Part shown: positions 1 through 5,274 of the stretch, in pieces
Numbering within the stretch: the stretch's first letter is position 1
Layout of the letters: every line of letters begins with the position of its first letter
NCBI GenBank assembly: GCA_023430045.1
Contig: JAEZCF010000071.1
Location: forward strand, 1-6,919
Reading direction: 5' to 3'
DNA length: 6,919 nucleotides
DNA from: Pseudomonadota bacterium
Lineage (GTDB): Bacteria; Pseudomonadota; Gammaproteobacteria; Xanthomonadales; Xanthomonadaceae
The notes under the pieces: model-generated
Databases searched by the model: none
Seen by the model: only the letters and a program-made list of their open reading frames with translations
Told to the model about the DNA's origin: nothing
Position numbers and translations under genes: made by a program

Positions 1-13
1 CCGGCCTGGTGCC

Positions 14-889
14 TTACCTGTCCAGCCGCACGCGCACCGATCCGGAATGTGACTGCAGGCTGATGTCGCCGTCGCCGGCCCCGAGCCGCGCTTCGAGCGA
101 ACTTCCCGGCCCGTGCCGCGGCCGTTCCACCGTTCCCGCCTGGCTGTCGATGGAACCGCTGAAGCTCTTGACCGAAAGCTGTGCCGACACCGTGCGGGGC
201 AGCCGCAGCACGATGGGTGCACTCACCGACTGCGCGCTGATGCGGCCCCCCGGTGCCAGAGCCGAGGCCGACAGTTCGACGCTGCCCGATACCGTCTCCA
301 CCGCCAGCCGCTGGGTCCGCCCTGCGTCCACGCCGACCCGGCCGGAAACACTCTGCGCGCCGATATCCCCGCTTACCCCGCCACCGGCGCGGATGCTGCC
401 GCTCACTGTCCGCGCATCCAGCCGCGCCGTCTGCAGTTGCGCCAGCACATCGCCGCTGACGGTGGTCAACGCGGTTTCGCCACTGCGCCCGCCGGCGCGC
501 AGATCGCCGCTTACGGTATTGGCCTGCAGGCGCTTCACGTCCACGCCGTCGATATCGAGGTCGGCGCTGACCGTGCCCAGCTGTACTTCCACCCCGCGCG
601 GCACACGCAGCTCCAGTGTTGCCCCGCCGTTGTTGCTGCGCCTTGGATACTCCACCTCCCAGCGCACGCGGTTGGCACTCTTCTCCGGCTTCAACGTCAG
701 GCCATCGGACAGGGTGCCGGTCAGCTGCACATCGTTGCGATCCCAGCCGCGAACGGTGACCTTGCCGGCGACGTTGCTCAGTTCGATGCGGCCACCGCTG
801 GCGATCGCATGGCGATCATCGACACGGGTATCCGCCCAGGCCGGGGCGGACAGCAGCAGGGCGGCACTCAACAGGATGGAAATTCGCAT
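14..889 (-). CDS. Secreted DUF4097-family beta-repeat protein
   Basis: A 291-residue protein with a clear Sec signal peptide: basic MR start, hydrophobic residues 3-18, and likely cleavage after Ala-Trp-Ala at residue 19. The mature part is dominated by a repeated short strand of the form T/S-V-S-G/A followed by alternating hydrophobic residues. Copies start near residues 106, 125, 143, 161, 180, 199 and 221, with diverged copies at 242 and 280. The 18-22 residue period is typical of DUF4097 (putative adhesin or LiaG-like) proteins, which are predicted beta-solenoids. The mature protein has no membrane segment and no cysteine, so it should be periplasmic or exported. The start is supported by AAGGAG six bases upstream, whose last-transcribed neighbour is the stop codon of the preceding gene; the two genes are 11 bases apart and surely cotranscribed. 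The context suggests an output or accessory of the upstream sigma/anti-sigma pair. The biochemical role is unknown. Confidence 0.9.
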   Translation of the reverse strand: MRISILLSAALLLSAPAWADTRVDDRHAIASGGRIELSNVAGKVTVRGWDRNDVQLTGTLSDGLTLKPEKSANRVRWEVEYPRRSNNGGATLELRVPRGVEVQLGTVSADLDIDGVDVKRLQANTVSGDLRAGGRSGETALTTVSGDVLAQLQTARLDARTVSGSIRAGGGVSGDIGAQSVSGRVGVDAGRTQRLAVETVSGSVELSASALAPGGRISAQSVSAPIVLRLPRTVSAQLSVKSFSGSIDSQAGTVERPRHGPGSSLEARLGAGDGDISLQSHSGSVRVRLDR

Positions 890-900
890 GGTTGGCTCCT

Positions 901-1482
901 TCAGGTCGTCAGGCCGGTAGCAGCCATGGCCGCCTGCCGGGTCAGTTCAAGCCGCAGCGCGTAGGTACGCTGCAGCTGTTCAAGCAGATGCCACGAGCGT
1001 GGATCCTGCGCCAGCGCATCGCGGATCTGCACCGCGCTCCGGTCCAGTTCGGTCAGCGCAGGCTGGTAATCGGTCACGCGCTGTTCCGGAAATGCGGCCA
1101 TCGCCTGCCGGTATTCCTCGGTCATCGCGCTTGCCTGCACCTGCAGGGTGGTCGGCGCGACGGATGCCGGATGCAGGAACTGCATCGCCGTCGGCAGCAC
1201 CGCATACAGTGCGACGCCGGCGGCCAGCGCGCCCCCCACCGGCCACGCCCAGCGACGCGGGCGGCGACGGCTGGCCGGCGTGATCCTGGCCACTGGCACG
1301 GTCGGCAAGGCCGCGCTGACGTCCTCGCGCGGCGGCAAGGCCGCCTTCAGCCGGTTCCAGCCATCCGGCGGAACCGGCATGCAGGCCGGCAACGCACGCA
1401 ACCGCTGCCGCAGGGTCTCGTCGTGCGATGGCACACCCCTGCCGACAGACTCCGGCCGGCCCTGTTCCAGATCATCGTTCAT
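901..1482 (-). CDS. Putative single-pass membrane anti-sigma factor
   Basis: A 193-residue protein encoded directly after an ECF sigma gene, with their ends sharing ATGA (1479-1482), a classic sign of translational coupling. GGGAG at 1490-1494 lies seven bases before the start, inside the end of the sigma gene. Layout: a cytoplasmic N-terminal part (1-76) with an amphipathic stretch at 20-50 and a basic run at 71-77, one hydrophobic segment at about 78-98, then a helical, glutamine-rich C-terminal part (about 115-190), probably periplasmic. This topology and gene position are those of membrane anti-sigma factors. The zinc-binding H-x3-C-x2-C signature of ZAS-type anti-sigmas is absent, since the protein has a single cysteine (C34). 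Assignment as the anti-sigma is therefore from context and topology, not from a recognised domain. It could instead be a sensor or scaffold protein of the operon. Confidence 0.8.
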   Translation of the reverse strand: MNDDLEQGRPESVGRGVPSHDETLRQRLRALPACMPVPPDGWNRLKAALPPREDVSAALPTVPVARITPASRRRPRRWAWPVGGALAAGVALYAVLPTAMQFLHPASVAPTTLQVQASAMTEEYRQAMAAFPEQRVTDYQPALTELDRSAVQIRDALAQDPRSWHLLEQLQRTYALRLELTRQAAMAATGLTT

Positions 1483-2111
1483 GTCATGTCTCCCAGCCGC
1501 GCGCGCAGCAGGCCGCGCGCGCGATGAAGCTGTGCCTTCGAACTGCCGACCGCCATCCGCAGCTGCGCGGCGATCTCATGGTGTTTCCAGCCTTCCACAT
1601 CATGCAGCACCAGCACGGCCCGAGCCCGCGGCGGCAAGGTCGCCAATGCACGCTCCAGATCGCGTTCCGTGCCGGCGCAGGCATCGTGCACGCCCAGTTC
1701 CGGCAGGTCGCCATCCACCTCGTCCAGGCTGTCGTGCACTTCGCCACCGCGCGCGCGCAGTTCCATCAGCGCCGCATTGACCGCCAGCCGGTGCAGCCAG
1801 GTGGCCAGGCTGCTGTCATGACGGAATCCCGGCAGCGCCTTCCAGGCCTGCAGGAAAGCCTCCTGCAGGACATCTTCGGCACGCGCCTGCTGGCCACCGC
1901 ACAGGCGCCACACCACCGCGAACAGCCGCGGGGCATGCAGGCGGTACACCTGCTCGTAGGCCTCCATGTCACCCGCCGCCGCCGCGCTGACCAGCGCCCG
2001 CTCATCCAGGAGCGGACCATCGGCAACCGGCGCTGGCAGGGAGGTGTCGAGCATGACCCTTGGATGCGACCGCACGAAGAATGGTTTAAACGCAATCAGC
2101 CAGGCAGGCAT
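1479..2111 (-). CDS. ECF-type RNA polymerase sigma factor
   Basis: A 210-residue sigma-70 family protein of the extracytoplasmic-function group, which directs RNA polymerase to a small regulon. Region 2 spans about residues 49-118. It includes the core-binding segment around EAYEQVYRLHAPRLF, the characteristic AEDVLQEAFLQAW helix and the W-L-H-R-L-A-V-N segment. An acidic linker follows (124-150), then region 4 at about 151-205, with ALATLPPRARAVLVLHDVEG and a helix-turn-helix at 176-196. Regions 1 and 3 are absent, as usual for the group. It heads a three-gene operon with the putative anti-sigma and the DUF4097 protein. The start is uncertain. The ATG at 2111 has GGAAGG five bases upstream, but the first 19 codons are unusually AT-rich (ATT, TTT, AAA, CCA, CAT). 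The ATG at 2054 (191 residues) would leave both sigma regions intact, with a weaker, too-close AAGGG. Confidence 0.92.
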   Translation of the reverse strand: MPAWLIAFKPFFVRSHPRVMLDTSLPAPVADGPLLDERALVSAAAAGDMEAYEQVYRLHAPRLFAVVWRLCGGQQARAEDVLQEAFLQAWKALPGFRHDSSLATWLHRLAVNAALMELRARGGEVHDSLDEVDGDLPELGVHDACAGTERDLERALATLPPRARAVLVLHDVEGWKHHEIAAQLRMAVGSSKAQLHRARGLLRARLGDMT

Positions 2112-2118
2112 TTAAACC
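2083..2118. repeat. Perfect inverted repeat at the sigma gene start
   Basis: GGTTTAAA (2083-2090) and TTTAAACC (2111-2118) form a perfect 8-base inverted repeat separated by 20 bases. The cores are the AT-richest bases of the neighbourhood. In the sigma mRNA the first arm would begin in the GGAAGG ribosome site and reach the A of the 2111 start codon, so pairing could mask that start. If the real start is 2054, the repeat instead sits in the promoter or leader, where it could be an operator. A loose promoter match is present on the minus strand: TTGGAT (2136-2141), 19 bases, TTTAAA (2116-2111). The function is inferred only from position. Confidence 0.4.
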
Positions 2119-2183
2119 TTCCGCGGGCCGCCGGCATCCAAGAACGGTAACCAGCCGGCCGTCCAGGCCAGGGAGGCCCTGCA

Positions 2184-2372
2184 ATGTCCACCACCGCCGC
2201 CAGCGGCCTGCTCGCCATCGTCGTCTGCGCCGCGCTGCAGGGCAATCCCCTGCAGTTGCAGCTGCGCCCGGGCGACGGACACGCCTGCCTGCTGCGCGAT
2301 GGCGCGGCGGTGGCGTGCCTGCGCTGGCCAGCACGATGGGCCGGAGTCGAATCGCAGCCGGCACGCAGGTAA
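2184..2372 (+). CDS. Small unrecognised protein, possibly exported
   Basis: A 62-residue ORF that I do not recognise. It is supported by GGGAGG at 2171-2176, seven bases before the ATG, and by codon use with almost only G or C at third positions, like the flanking genes. The N-terminal stretch of about residues 6-19 (ASGLLAIVVCAALQG) is hydrophobic and could be a short signal or membrane segment, although no positive charge precedes it. The rest is mixed, with three cysteines in all (C15, C35, C45) and an Arg/Trp-rich end. It is divergent from the sigma gene (72-base gap) and ends 36 bases before the MscS-like gene, in the same direction, so the two may be cotranscribed. Minus-strand reading frames across the same DNA run into the MscS gene and are less convincing. 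It could be a spurious ORF. Confidence 0.5.
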   Translation: MSTTAASGLLAIVVCAALQGNPLQLQLRPGDGHACLLRDGAAVACLRWPARWAGVESQPARR

Positions 2373-2408
2373 CATCGGCATCCCCCTGCGTTTACCGGAT
2401 ACCGCTGC

Positions 2409-2990
2409 ATGGAGAAGTACCTGCCACCGTGGACCCATGCCTGGCTCGTACAGGTCGAACTGGCCGCGCAGGTGCTGCTCACCGTGCTGCTGGCCTGGCT
2501 GGTCCGCTTCCTGGCCCGGCGCCTGATCCGCCGCTTCGCCGCGCATTACTCACTGCCGCCGGAAATGGTGATGGGCGCGCGCCGGGTCACCTCGTTCGTT
2601 GTCTACTTCACCGCGCTGCTGGTGATCCTGCACATCTTCGGAACCTCGGCAGCAGTGCTGTGGACGGCGTTCACCGGCTTTGCCGCCGTCGGCGCGGTCG
2701 CGTTCTTCGCGGCGTGGAGCGTGCTGTCCAACATCTTCTGCACGCTGCTGATCTTCACCACCCGCCCGTTCCGCCTGCACGATTACATTGAAGTGCTGGA
2801 GAACGGCGAGAAGCCCGGCCTGAAGGGACGCGTCATCGACGTCAATCTGATCTACACCACGCTGCAGGAAACCGGCGAAGGCCACGAAGGGACGGTGCTG
2901 CAGCTGCCGAACAACCTGTTCTTCCAGCGCACCGTGCGTCGCTGGCGCGATACCTCGCAGGCACCGGGCGGCATCCAGGGCGACGGCTGA
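2409..2990 (+). CDS. Minimal MscS-family mechanosensitive channel
   Basis: A 193-residue inner-membrane protein with the core of the small-conductance mechanosensitive channel family, which opens under membrane tension to release solutes during hypo-osmotic shock. Hydrophobic segments lie at about residues 13-36, 58-79 and 84-117. The third has the Gly/Ala-rich pore-helix character (TGFAAVGAVAFFAAWSVLSN) and runs into TRPFRLHDYIEV, equivalent to the FRPF motif that follows TM3 in MscS. The beta domain follows (about 119-180) with the LPNN-LFF motif, equivalent to the IPN motif of MscS. The protein then stops; the C-terminal alpha/beta domain, which makes up most of the cytoplasmic cage in E. 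coli MscS (286 residues), is absent. No strong ribosome site precedes the ATG, but no better in-frame start is present. It converges on the YbiI-like gene with 20 bases between stops. Confidence 0.92.
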   Translation: MEKYLPPWTHAWLVQVELAAQVLLTVLLAWLVRFLARRLIRRFAAHYSLPPEMVMGARRVTSFVVYFTALLVILHIFGTSAAVLWTAFTGFAAVGAVAFFAAWSVLSNIFCTLLIFTTRPFRLHDYIEVLENGEKPGLKGRVIDVNLIYTTLQETGEGHEGTVLQLPNNLFFQRTVRRWRDTSQAPGGIQGDG

Positions 2991-3010
2991 CGCCCATTCA
3001 CGCCAGCGGC

Positions 3011-3277
3011 TCAGCGCAACTGGCTGTCCTTGCTGCCACGCCTGTTGTAACCGCTCTGTGCCTGCTCGTCCTCGTCGTGCGCCTGCTGGCAGGTCACGCA
3101 CAACCGTACGCCCGGCACGGCCTGGCGGCGTGCCAGCGGAATCGGCGCATCGCACTCCTCGCACCGATCCAGTCCTGGTCCCTTTCGCAGCTGGCGGCGC
3201 GCGCGCGCGATCGCATCATCGACCGTCGCATCGATCTGGTCCTGTACCGCGCCATCTCCTGCCCATCCGGTGGCCAT
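3011..3277 (-). CDS. ybiI: YbiI-like DksA/TraR-family zinc-finger protein
   Basis: An 88-residue cytoplasmic protein that resembles E. coli YbiI along its whole length, including the N-terminal MATGWAGDGAVQDQID stretch and the C-terminal GYNRRGSKDSQLR, and has the same length as I recall for that protein. The zinc-finger cysteines are C39, C42, C60 and C63 (CxxC-17-CxxC), with PIPLARR and VPGVRLC between and before them, as in the DksA/TraR finger. The long coiled coil that carries the acidic tip in DksA is missing, so a DksA-like action on RNA polymerase cannot be assumed; the cellular role is not established. The start at 3277 is set by GGAG at 3286-3289, eight bases upstream, and by the match to the family N terminus; the reading frame is open further upstream but without homology. 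It lies 76 bases downstream of the YaiL-like gene, in the same direction, with a REP-type palindrome between. Confidence 0.92.
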   Translation of the reverse strand: MATGWAGDGAVQDQIDATVDDAIARARRQLRKGPGLDRCEECDAPIPLARRQAVPGVRLCVTCQQAHDEDEQAQSGYNRRGSKDSQLR

Positions 3278-3324
3278 GGGCTTTGCTCCGCCTGTGTGGA
3301 ACGCCACTATGGACCGCATGGGGT

Positions 3325-3357
3325 GTAGAGCGGGTCCATGACCCGCTGCCGGCCTAC
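3325..3357 (+). repeat. GTAG-headed REP-type palindrome
   Basis: The tetranucleotide GTAG (3325-3328) is followed by a perfect 7-base stem, AGCGGGT (3329-3335) and ACCCGCT (3341-3347), around the loop CCATG. CTAC, the complement of GTAG, closes the element at 3354-3357 and contains the stop codon (3354-3356) of the YaiL-like gene. A GTAG head plus a GC-rich hairpin is the pattern of the SMAG/REP elements known from Stenotrophomonas maltophilia, which are dispersed in intergenic DNA and mobilised by RAYT transposases. Here it lies between two codirectional genes, where the RNA hairpin could stabilise or partly terminate the upstream transcript. Membership of the family is by pattern from a single copy. 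Confidence 0.65.
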
Positions 3358-3911
3358 CAGACCAGGTCGTCGGGGATCTGGAACTGGGCGTAGTACGCAT
3401 CATCTTCGGCATTGCCGGTGGACGGCACGTTGCTCTCCCCCACCTGGCCGTGGTCGACCAGGATCGCTTCCGGAGCGCGCTCTCGCACCTTTTCCGCCGC
3501 CGCACGCGGCAGCAGCGCGAAGCCCTCGCCATGCGCGACGATGACCAGCGCGCCGCCGGACAGCGCCTTGCGCAGCTTTTCATCGATCAGCAGCGTGCGG
3601 ATCGCCGTGCCATCGCTGAACCGGTATTCGCTGTCACCGGCATGCGGCACCGCATGCGCCTGGATGATCTGCCGCGCCTGCGCTTTCTGTTCCAGCGCGC
3701 GCGCCTGGGCATTGCGTTCAGCGGCCAGTGCGCGGTCGCGTTCGGCCTTCTGCAGGCGCGCCCGTTCAGCCTCGCGCTGGACCTCCGCCGACAGTGCCGG
3801 CGCCTTGCCCTGGCGGGCCTTGGCCTGCTCCCGGGCGGCAGCGCTGGCCTGCGACTTCTTCGCCAGCCCGGCCTTGAGCAATTGTTCCTGCAGCGCGTTC
3901 GGCTTTGCCAT
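3354..3911 (-). CDS. yaiL: DUF2058 family protein, YaiL-like
   Basis: A 185-residue protein of the DUF2058 family, whose E. coli member YaiL has been described as a nucleoprotein or polynucleotide-associated protein; the molecular role is not firmly known. The N terminus MAKPNALQEQLLKAGLAKKSQA is typical of the family. It leads into a long highly charged helix rich in Arg, Ala, Gln and Glu (about residues 20-82), likely coiled coil and able to bind nucleic acid. A compact C-terminal domain follows (about 85-185), with YRFSDGTAIRTLLIDE, ALVIVAHGEGFALLPR and the conserved ending AYYAQFQIPDDLVW. The start at 3911 is chosen because the family begins with MAKPN; an upstream in-frame ATG at 3995 would add 28 unrelated residues and overlap the divergent YgjP-like gene. 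AGG-type bases a few nucleotides before the ATG are a weak ribosome site. Confidence 0.92.
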   Translation of the reverse strand: MAKPNALQEQLLKAGLAKKSQASAAAREQAKARQGKAPALSAEVQREAERARLQKAERDRALAAERNAQARALEQKAQARQIIQAHAVPHAGDSEYRFSDGTAIRTLLIDEKLRKALSGGALVIVAHGEGFALLPRAAAEKVRERAPEAILVDHGQVGESNVPSTGNAEDDAYYAQFQIPDDLVW

Positions 3912-3972
3912 GGTCCTGCCTGCAACTGGTCTATCGTAGGGGTTCCCATGATACCGGAGCACCGCCTGCCCC
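3912..3972. promoter_or_regulatory. Divergent intergenic region, candidate promoter
   Basis: These 61 bases separate two divergent genes, so promoters for both should lie here or just inside the genes. On the minus strand TACGAT (3938-3933) is a plausible -10 element 21 bases before the YaiL-like start, within the near-palindrome CTATCGTAG. No convincing -35 partner was seen, and no clear plus-strand promoter. Low confidence in exact sites. Confidence 0.3.
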
Positions 3973-4470
3973 ATGCCTGCCCTGAAGTACCTCACCGGCT
4001 ACCCCGAGCCCGTGCTGGCCCAGGTCCGCCAGCTGCTGGCCGAGGACCGTCTCGGCACGCTGCTGCAACGGCGGTATCCGGACATGCACGAGGTGCGCAG
4101 CGACCGCCAGCTGTACGACTACACCCAGGACATGAAGGACCGCTTCCTGCGCCAGTCGGCCCGGCTGCACAAGGTGTGCTACGACAACCGTCTGGAAGTC
4201 ATCAGGCATGCGCTGGGCATGCACACCGCGGTGTCGCGGGTACAGGGCAGCCGGCTCAAGGCCAGCCGCGAGATCCGCGTGGCCAGCGTGTTCCGCCAGG
4301 CCCCGGCCGCCTTCCTGCGCATGATCGTGGTGCACGAACTGGCGCACCTGAAGGAAGCCGAGCACAACAAGGCCTTCTACCAGCTGTGCCAGCACATGGA
4401 ACCGGACTACATGCAGCTGGAATTCGATACCCGGCTGTACCTGACCGAACTGTCGCGCCGCAACGACTGA
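3973..4470 (+). CDS. ygjP: YgjP-like metallopeptidase-fold protein
   Basis: A 165-residue cytoplasmic protein closely resembling E. coli YgjP (about the same length) of the YgjP/DUF45 zinc metallopeptidase-like family. The zinc signature HELAH is at residues 121-125 (H121, E122, H125), followed by LKEAEHNKAFY with the third probable metal ligand at H131. Other family stretches visible are YLTGYPEPVLAQVRQLL near the start, YDYTQDMKDRFLR, ALGMHTAVSRVQG and the ending MQLEFDTRLYLTEL. The E. coli protein has been discussed as a UTP pyrophosphatase rather than a protease, so the substrate here should be left open. The start agrees with the family N terminus; GGAG is present upstream but 13 bases away, further than ideal. 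It is divergent from the YaiL-like gene and lies 53 bases before the S4-domain gene, in the same direction. Confidence 0.92.
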   Translation: MPALKYLTGYPEPVLAQVRQLLAEDRLGTLLQRRYPDMHEVRSDRQLYDYTQDMKDRFLRQSARLHKVCYDNRLEVIRHALGMHTAVSRVQGSRLKASREIRVASVFRQAPAAFLRMIVVHELAHLKEAEHNKAFYQLCQHMEPDYMQLEFDTRLYLTELSRRND

Positions 4471-4523
4471 AGCGGCGATCTGCCGTGGCAGTTACACTGC
4501 GCGCCCATCGAGATCCCTGCGCC
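4471..4523 (+). promoter_or_regulatory. Gap with possible -10 element
   Basis: This short gap after the YgjP-like gene contains TACACT (4493-4498), 25 bases before the next start, a fair match to a sigma-70 -10 hexamer. No good -35 element was found 16-18 bases upstream, and no terminator hairpin follows the YgjP-like gene. Read-through from upstream is equally possible. Confidence 0.2.
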
Positions 4524-5231
4524 ATGCTCCCCATCCGTCTGGACAAACGCCTCGCCGAACTGCTCGGCTGCCCGCGCGGCGAAGCGCGCCGCTACATCGA
4601 GGGCGGCTGGGTGCGCGTGGATGGCGAGGTCGTCGAACAACCGCAGGCAGCGGTGACCACCCAGTCCATCGAGGTGGATCCGGCCGCGCGCGACGAACGT
4701 GCTGAGCGGGTGTCGATGCTGTTGCAGAAACCGTCCGGCATGCCGGCCGACGCGCTGTGCGCCCAGGTCACGCCCGCTTCGCGCAGCCCGCTCGATGCCA
4801 GCGGCATGCGTCCGCTGCAGCGGCATTTCCACGGACTGCAGCTGGCCGCATCGCTGCCTGCGCAGGACAGCGGCCTGGTGGTGGTCAGCCAGGATCCGCG
4901 CATCCTGGCCCACCTGCAGCAGCAGCTGTCGCGTACCGAACAGGAGTTCCTGGTCGACGTGCAGGGGGAACGCGCGTTGTGGGACATCGCACGGCTGCAG
5001 GCCGGACTGCAGGAAAACGGCCGCACGCTCGGCGGCTGCCGGATCAGCTGGCAGAGCGAACAACGGCTGCGTTTTGCCGGCAAGGGCCTGCATCCGCGCA
5101 TGTTGCGCGATGCCTGCACAGGTGCCTCGATGCAGGTGGTCGGCATCCGTCGGCTGCGGATCGGCCGGGTGGCGCTCGGCCCCCTGCTTCCGGGGCAATG
5201 GCGCTACATGGGCGTGGACGAGCGCTTCTGA
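4524..5231 (+). CDS. S4-domain RsuA/RluF-like protein, likely inactive pseudouridine synthase
   Basis: A 235-residue protein with the two-domain layout of RsuA/RluB/RluF pseudouridine synthases. The RNA-binding S4 domain is at about residues 3-50 (LDKRLAELLGCPRGEARRYIEGGWVRVDGEVV). A synthase-like fold follows, with LLQKPSGM (66-73), SGLVVVSQD (116-124), EFLVDVQGE (141-149) and a C-terminal GPLLPGQWRYM. The key residues do not fit an active enzyme. The usual GRLDxDSxGL motif reads ASLPAQDSGL, placing Pro112 where the catalytic Asp should be. The Tyr of the E-K-x-Y-L-V motif is Phe142. The basic N-R-Q-I-R-R motif is degraded to H-P-R-M-L-R (190-195). The frame is intact with normal codon use, so it is probably a maintained RNA-binding protein rather than a decaying gene. 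The start is the first ATG giving the S4 domain; the upstream ribosome site is weak. Confidence 0.88.
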   Translation: MLPIRLDKRLAELLGCPRGEARRYIEGGWVRVDGEVVEQPQAAVTTQSIEVDPAARDERAERVSMLLQKPSGMPADALCAQVTPASRSPLDASGMRPLQRHFHGLQLAASLPAQDSGLVVVSQDPRILAHLQQQLSRTEQEFLVDVQGERALWDIARLQAGLQENGRTLGGCRISWQSEQRLRFAGKGLHPRMLRDACTGASMQVVGIRRLRIGRVALGPLLPGQWRYMGVDERF

Positions 5232-5274
5232 GCACGCACTGGGCGCGCGCGGGATGGCCGGTTAGCATCACCGC

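Noticed and set aside
9..964. Long plus-strand frames opposite the DUF4097 gene
   Set aside because: They are low-complexity Arg/Pro/Ser-rich shadows without a ribosome site or domain, while the minus strand has a signal peptide and regular repeats.
2084..2091. GTTTAAAC, a rare-cutter site, as a possible cloning or vector remnant
   Set aside because: Flanking sequence is continuous native-looking coding and upstream DNA. The site is better explained as one arm of the inverted repeat.
2146..2152. GGTAACC palindrome as an ECF sigma -35 element for autoregulation
   Set aside because: It is not the usual GGAAC-type -35 and no matching -10 element was found at a suitable distance in either direction.
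2112..2546. Minus-strand frames across the small ORF and the start of the MscS-like gene
   Set aside because: They overlap well-supported plus-strand coding sequence, have no recognisable motif, and are less convincing than the 62-residue ORF with its GGGAGG site.
2991..3010. Possible bidirectional terminator between the convergent MscS-like and YbiI-like genes
   Set aside because: Only 20 bases are present, with no stable hairpin and no T tract.
3450..4523. An in-frame plus-strand extension upstream of the S4-domain gene
   Set aside because: It crosses the YaiL-like gene in antisense and the YgjP-like gene in another frame. The protein homology starts only at 4524.
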